A DNA stretch of 64,000 nt from Soehngenia sp. (GTDB lineage: Bacteria > Bacillota > Clostridia > Tissierellales > Tissierellaceae), in contig JAGXFX010000007.1 in NCBI GenBank assembly GCA_024637045.1, positions 50,309 to 114,308 of the forward strand, in the 5' to 3' direction. A program made the position numbers and the translations under genes. Positions 60,234-64,000 of the stretch are shown in pieces; position 1 is the stretch's first letter; every line of letters begins with the position of its first letter. Under the pieces are notes generated by a model. It was not told where the DNA came from. It did no database searches and worked only from the letters and a program-made list of their open reading frames with translations.

Positions 60234-61403
60234 ATTCGAAAGATATCTTGCAGCACAATGTGCATAAAGTGCTGAGCCGATACGAAGAGCTTCCTCATTC
60301 AATACCATCCCTGGATTGTGTATGGATAAGCTATATCCCTCATCAACACTACCTACACCTAAATTTATCATGACTCCTGGAACCTCCGCAGCAACAGACG
60401 TAAAATCTTCTGTCCCAACAGCTATTGGTATAATTGTGAGATTTTCCTCGCCGATAATCTCTCCACAATATCCTGCAACCTGATCTGTCAGCTCAGGATC
60501 GTTATAAAGTGGTCCCATGCCGTACCAGAACTCAACTTTTGCTTCTCCTTTATATGTTCTCGCAACATTCTCAGATATTTCCTTTACCCTGTTCTTAAGA
60601 TATTCCCGCTTCTCCTCTGTTGTAGCTCTAACAGAAACCTCCAGCTCGGCATTCCCTGCCAGTGTATTGACAGTATCTCCACCGCTTATCTTGCCGACTA
60701 TAACCACTGCCTGATCTTCAGTTGGAACTTCTCTTGCAATAATCTGTTGAAGAGCAATTACAATATGTGCCGCTATACTGATGGCATCTATTCCCTTGTC
60801 TGGAGTGCTTCCGTGAGCATTCTTTCCCTTGACATGAATTTTTATAGCATCCCCTGAAAAAAGCGCCGTTCCTCTTGCATATGATATTGTTCCTGTTTTG
60901 GAAATCTCATTCCCCACATAAATATGCATTGCAATTGCTGCATCCACTTCTGGATTATGGAGGACCCCCGCTTCAATCATATCCTGAGCCCCTGCAAGCA
61001 ACTCCTCAGCAGGTTGAAACATTAACTTAACCGTTCCCTCCAGATTCTCCTCCGTCTCCTTTAAAACCCTTGCAGCGCCCAGCAGCATTGCCGTGTGTGC
61101 ATCATGACCGCATGAATGACAAAATTCATTCTCAGATGCAAATGGCAGTTCTGTTTCCTCCTTCATTGGGAGTGCATCCATGTCAGCTCTTAGTAGAACT
61201 GTCTTCCCGCTCTTTCCTATGGTAGCTGATAATCCAGCCTTACCAACCCTGACAGACTCGATTCCATATTCCTTCAATTTTTTCTCAACAAACTCAACCG
61301 TCTTATCAAGCTGAAAACCTGTCTCAGGAAATCTGTGAAGCGATCTTCTGTTTTCAATTATTTCCTCGTTTATTTCTTTCACCAGCTCCATGTATTCAGT
61401 CAT
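60225..61403 (-). CDS. M20 family amidohydrolase (HipO-type)
   Basis: 392 residues. Metal ligands are in LRADMDALPM, CGHDAHTAMLLGAA, PAEELLAGAQ and GTEDF, in the order typical of IAA-amino-acid hydrolase/hippurate hydrolase/N-acyl-diaminopimelate deacetylase types. It cleaves N-acyl amino acids in the cytoplasm. Its last three codons lie within the shared terminator stem. Monocistronic; the start follows GGAGGG. Confidence 0.9.
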   Translation of the reverse strand: MTEYMELVKEINEEIIENRRSLHRFPETGFQLDKTVEFVEKKLKEYGIESVRVGKAGLSATIGKSGKTVLLRADMDALPMKEETELPFASENEFCHSCGHDAHTAMLLGAARVLKETEENLEGTVKLMFQPAEELLAGAQDMIEAGVLHNPEVDAAIAMHIYVGNEISKTGTISYARGTALFSGDAIKIHVKGKNAHGSTPDKGIDAISIAAHIVIALQQIIAREVPTEDQAVVIVGKISGGDTVNTLAGNAELEVSVRATTEEKREYLKNRVKEISENVARTYKGEAKVEFWYGMGPLYNDPELTDQVAGYCGEIIGEENLTIIPIAVGTEDFTSVAAEVPGVMINLGVGSVDEGYSLSIHNPGMVLNEEALRIGSALYAHCAARYLSNKE

Positions 61404-61542
61404 TTACACCCTCCTAATTAGTTTTAGTCCTTGTTTAAATTGTTCAGTTTTGTTATTATTAAACTTTAGAAAATTTAGTATGCTACCATACCATATTCTA
61501 TTATAACAATAATAAACAAGTTTTTGTATAAATATGTAGCAA

Positions 61543-61567
61543 GGCCATTTCATAATACGAAATGGCC
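61543..61567 (-). terminator. Likely terminator of the nitroreductase-pirin-VOC operon
   Basis: GGCCATTTC / GAAATGGCC perfect arms with a seven-base loop; the following sequence TTGCTACATATTT has only a weak T-run. Confidence 0.55.
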
Positions 61568-61592
61568 CATGCAATCGTAGAATTAAATTGAG

Positions 61593-62435
61593 CTACTCTT
61601 TTATCCATGAGAATACATATTCCATATTCTCTGGTAATTTAATCTCAGGATCTGCTTTTGTATCAAAATGTCCTGGGATTCCTTTCTCTTTTACCGACAA
61701 ATCAAAGTGTGCAGCTGCAATTCCCATATCAACTCTTTGAATATCATATGGGAACCTATCGCTGTAGCCAGGTTCTCTATCTTCGTAGAAATGGACAGCT
61801 TTGTCATCAAGAACTATTCTCCACGGCTGCTTGTTTGAGGCAGAAGGTCCAAGACGCACCATCTCTAGTGGAAAAGCCAGCTCACCTGCATATTCTTCTG
61901 TTAAAGGTGATTCTAAATCACCCTTGAAGAAAAGTTCATTCCAATCCTTACGCTTGTCAGCCTTAATTACCTTTCTCATGGCCATTTCCTTAATGTGTTT
62001 CTTAGCTGCTGCATATCCGTAGGGTGATATCACTGGGAATAATTCATCTCCCTCAATATTCATTGCTTCAGCAAATCCCTTTCTGTCAAATGTTCCACCA
62101 AGCCAGCAGGTTCCAATCCCAAGATGTGCAAGGTATAGAATCATTGTTTCAAATTCGTATCCAAGCGCCTCAAGGGCCATATCCTCAAGCTTGATAGTTG
62201 TTCCAATATACTGTTTTGCACCTTTTATAACTCCATAAGTTCCAAGTTTCTGCTGATCATTCATTCCATCTCCACCAAGATAATGAAAGCTAATCTTATT
62301 CCCAAAAGGATTTTCTAGTGTTTCTATAAAAGTCTCAATATCCTTTCTTTTTTCAATCTCAATTTCCCTGTCACTATAGTTTCTGACACTGTATCTTTTT
62401 TTTACTGCTTCTTCAATGCTAAAGCTTGTTTTCAT
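61593..62435 (-). CDS. Nitroreductase family protein (TM1586-type)
   Basis: 280 residues. It opens with EAVKKRYSVRNYSDREIE, the FMN-phosphate-binding arginine block, has IGTCWLGGTFDRKGFAEAM in the middle, and MVRLGPSASNKQPWRIVLDD near residue 190. The duplicated nitroreductase layout fits the TM1586 group. It probably reduces nitro compounds or quinones with FMN and NAD(P)H; the true substrate is unknown. It lies 15 bases downstream of a pirin gene. Confidence 0.85.
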   Translation of the reverse strand: MKTSFSIEEAVKKRYSVRNYSDREIEIEKRKDIETFIETLENPFGNKISFHYLGGDGMNDQQKLGTYGVIKGAKQYIGTTIKLEDMALEALGYEFETMILYLAHLGIGTCWLGGTFDRKGFAEAMNIEGDELFPVISPYGYAAAKKHIKEMAMRKVIKADKRKDWNELFFKGDLESPLTEEYAGELAFPLEMVRLGPSASNKQPWRIVLDDKAVHFYEDREPGYSDRFPYDIQRVDMGIAAAHFDLSVKEKGIPGHFDTKADPEIKLPENMEYVFSWIKE

Positions 62436-62450
62436 TTACAACTCTCCTTA

Positions 62451-63302
62451 TTATTTATCGCTATAGTCTATGCCATCCTGCAAAAATGTCCCTTGTCTTA
62501 AGTCTGTGAATGCCTGTCTTAAATCCGCCTGATTAGTCATTACTATTGGGCCCCCCCATGCTACTTCTTCCTTCAATTCTTCAGAACTTACAAAAAGCAC
62601 TTGAGCTACCGACTTGCCATTGTTTGAAATTGAAACGGAATCTCCTTCAGTAAGTCTTACAGCTGTCTTCTCCTTGACAGGTTCACCACCAACCTTAATC
62701 TCGCCAAGAAGTGTGAATAGCATTATAGCTTTGTCATGTGGTGTATCAATAGTAATTGATGCTCCCTCATTTACATGAATATCGTAATAATCAAGGGGCA
62801 GATGTGATGATTTAAAACCAAGGACATCCTTGAAATTTCCAGCAAGAACCCTTACTTTTCCTCCATCATGAGAAACTTCCTGAATCTCTGAATTTCTAAT
62901 GCTGTGATAGGCAGGAGGTGTCATTTTTCTGTCTCCTGGCATATTAAGCCAAAGCTGTACACCCAGAAGTCTTTCACTTTCTGGAAGCTTTTCCTCGTGA
63001 AGTATTCCAGACCCTGCTGTCATCCACTGTACCTCACCATCGCCAATTGTATCTGAATTTCCCAGTGAATCCTTGTGCATCATCTTGCCTTTGTAAACAT
63101 AGCTTATTGTCTCTATTCCTCTATGTGGATGTAGTGGAAAACCTGCTATGTAATCTTTTGGATTTCTGCTGTCAAATGAATCAAGCATAAGAATGGGATC
63201 ATAGTCTTCAACCGTTTGATGTCCCAGTACTCTTACAAGCTTTACACCTGCCCCATCCTGAGTCTGAAAACCTGTGACTTTCTTTTTAACTTTTCTTTCC
63301 AT
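62451..63302 (-). CDS. Pirin family protein
   Basis: 283 residues with the metal-binding HPHRGIETI and GSGILHEEKLPES of pirins. It carries the usual two cupin domains, ending with ELKEEVAWGGPIVMTNQADLRQAF. Fe-dependent quercetinase-like activity or redox sensing is known for some pirins. Middle gene of the VOC-pirin-nitroreductase operon, which looks like a small electrophile or xenobiotic-response unit. Confidence 0.9.
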   Translation of the reverse strand: MERKVKKKVTGFQTQDGAGVKLVRVLGHQTVEDYDPILMLDSFDSRNPKDYIAGFPLHPHRGIETISYVYKGKMMHKDSLGNSDTIGDGEVQWMTAGSGILHEEKLPESERLLGVQLWLNMPGDRKMTPPAYHSIRNSEIQEVSHDGGKVRVLAGNFKDVLGFKSSHLPLDYYDIHVNEGASITIDTPHDKAIMLFTLLGEIKVGGEPVKEKTAVRLTEGDSVSISNNGKSVAQVLFVSSEELKEEVAWGGPIVMTNQADLRQAFTDLRQGTFLQDGIDYSDK

Positions 63303-63329
63303 TTCTATCTCCCCTTGCTTTATAATATA

Positions 63330-63761
63330 TTAAAGCTGGATCATGTCGTTGTCATCAAATACAAAATTTGGTCCCCATGCTACCTCCCAGAAGTATCCGT
63401 CTGGGTCCGAGAAATATCCATGATATCCTCCCCAGAAAACATCCTGAGGTTCCTTGTGAATCTTTGCACCTGCATCTCTTGCCAACTCAATTACCTGATG
63501 GACCTCTTCCTTCGTTTTTGCATTGTACGCAAGGGTTATTCCTGCAAAACCATCAGAAATTGTTGGAGGATCATTCTTATCAACGTCCTCTGCCAACAAA
63601 TTCAGTGGATATAATTCAAGCTTGGTACCAGAGCTATTAAAGAAAATAACCTCTGGATTGTTGCCTTTCTCATCTGTTTTGAAACCAAGCCCATCTCGAT
63701 AGAATCGTATTGATTTCTCCATATTCCTTACACCGATACAGATCATATTTATTCTGTTCAT
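63330..63761 (-). CDS. VOC family (glyoxalase/bleomycin-resistance fold) protein
   Basis: 143 residues with two beta-alpha-beta-beta-beta modules: INMICIGVRNMEKSIRFYRDGLGF and GFAGITLAYNAKTKEEVHQVIELARDAGA, ending GYHGYFSDPDGYFWEVAWGPNF with the metal-binding Glu. Members include glyoxalase I and dioxygenases; the function is unassigned. First gene of the operon with pirin and nitroreductase. Confidence 0.9.
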   Translation of the reverse strand: MNRINMICIGVRNMEKSIRFYRDGLGFKTDEKGNNPEVIFFNSSGTKLELYPLNLLAEDVDKNDPPTISDGFAGITLAYNAKTKEEVHQVIELARDAGAKIHKEPQDVFWGGYHGYFSDPDGYFWEVAWGPNFVFDDNDMIQL

Positions 63762-63861
63762 ATTTTCACTCCTCCTTTAGAAATCAATTCTCTACCAATC
63801 CTATATACCCCAAAAGCTTTAAATTATATCTGATAAGAACTAAGTAAGTAGGTTATACAAA

Positions 63862-64000
63862 GGGGCTGTCGCTAAATAGCTGATTTTAACCCCACAAAGT
63901 TAAAATTAATAGAACCCACAAGACCCAAGGCTTTTCAAAAGTCCTTTGATCCTGTCGGGTTCTATTTTTGTCTTTGGGATTTTGATTTTGGGTACAAGAA
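63862..64000. mobile_element. Probable insertion-sequence end (IS1182-like), truncated by window
   Basis: GGGGCTGTCGCTAAATAGCT at 63862 resembles the terminal inverted repeat of IS1182-type elements. Inside it, AATAGAACCC (63908-63917) and GGGTTCTATT (63957-63966) form a hairpin. On the minus strand an open frame entering from the window edge ends with SKSQRQK and a TAG at 63962-63964, consistent with the C-terminus of a transposase. Most of the element would lie outside the window. Confidence 0.45.

Noticed and set aside
13793..63810. Sigma-B promoters based on GGGTAT
   Set aside because: Only one of five copies has a fitting GTTT -35 element, and anaerobic clostridia usually lack sigma-B; kept only as an unexplained motif.

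Overview
The window looks like chromosomal DNA of a strictly anaerobic, low-GC Firmicute of the Clostridia/Tissierellia type. I base this on the AT-rich sequence, strong GGAGG ribosome sites, TTG/GTG starts, a MurE with the DNPR motif typical of meso-diaminopimelate enzymes, a tungsten/molybdenum aldehyde ferredoxin oxidoreductase, a TRAP transporter, a sigma-54 enhancer-binding regulator beside amino-acid genes, and a probable selenocysteine protein. I cannot name the species. Most genes lie on the minus strand. I recognised no rRNA, tRNA or CRISPR array.

Region 1 (1-10.0 kb) is accessory in character. A decayed copy of a lipoprotein 3' end (1-274) abuts a short REP-like repeat. Next comes a tightly coupled operon of acetyltransferases and a deoxyribosyltransferase-like gene, then the intact lipoprotein. 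An MFS transporter, acylphosphatase, three more GNAT genes, a MoaE-like gene and a threonine-synthase-like enzyme follow. Region 2 (10-26 kb) holds a flavodoxin/ferredoxin fusion, a FAD reductase with a small regulator and membrane partner, a lipid kinase and RidA. It also holds an alanine dehydrogenase-NhaC operon with a textbook -24/-12 promoter beside its likely activator, an SbcD-SbcC-YgjP operon, a hydratase and MurE.

Region 3 (26-38.8 kb) has a pirin gene, a divergent SHMT-like enzyme with altered active-site residues, and an eight-gene catabolic operon. That operon encodes an HMG-CoA-lyase-like enzyme, an acylating aldehyde dehydrogenase, a ThDP enzyme, a TIM-barrel isomerase, a shikimate-dehydrogenase-like enzyme and the three TRAP subunits. 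A divergent LysR gene faces it. The operon should import and degrade an organic acid that I cannot identify. Region 4 (38.8-46 kb) carries an immunity-like protein, a B12-binding protein with the CarH-type W-x9-EH motif next to a diguanylate cyclase, a MarR/DUF6544 pair with duplicated operators, a Tudor-like protein with a histone-H1-like tail, recA, and a divergent MarR gene with two perfect palindromes between it and recA.

Region 5 (46-64 kb) has ilvD convergent with ilvBN, DUF305, a MoaD-AOR operon, VWA and macro-domain proteins, and a peroxiredoxin-like gene whose catalytic codon is UGA followed by a SECIS-like hairpin. After these come a DUF2087 regulator, a B3/B4-domain protein, a GNAT, a 728-residue lipoprotein, an M20 amidohydrolase, and a nitroreductase-pirin-VOC operon. 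At the edge is what looks like the end of an insertion sequence. The strongest leads are the selenoprotein, the B12/c-di-GMP module and the TRAP-linked catabolic operon.
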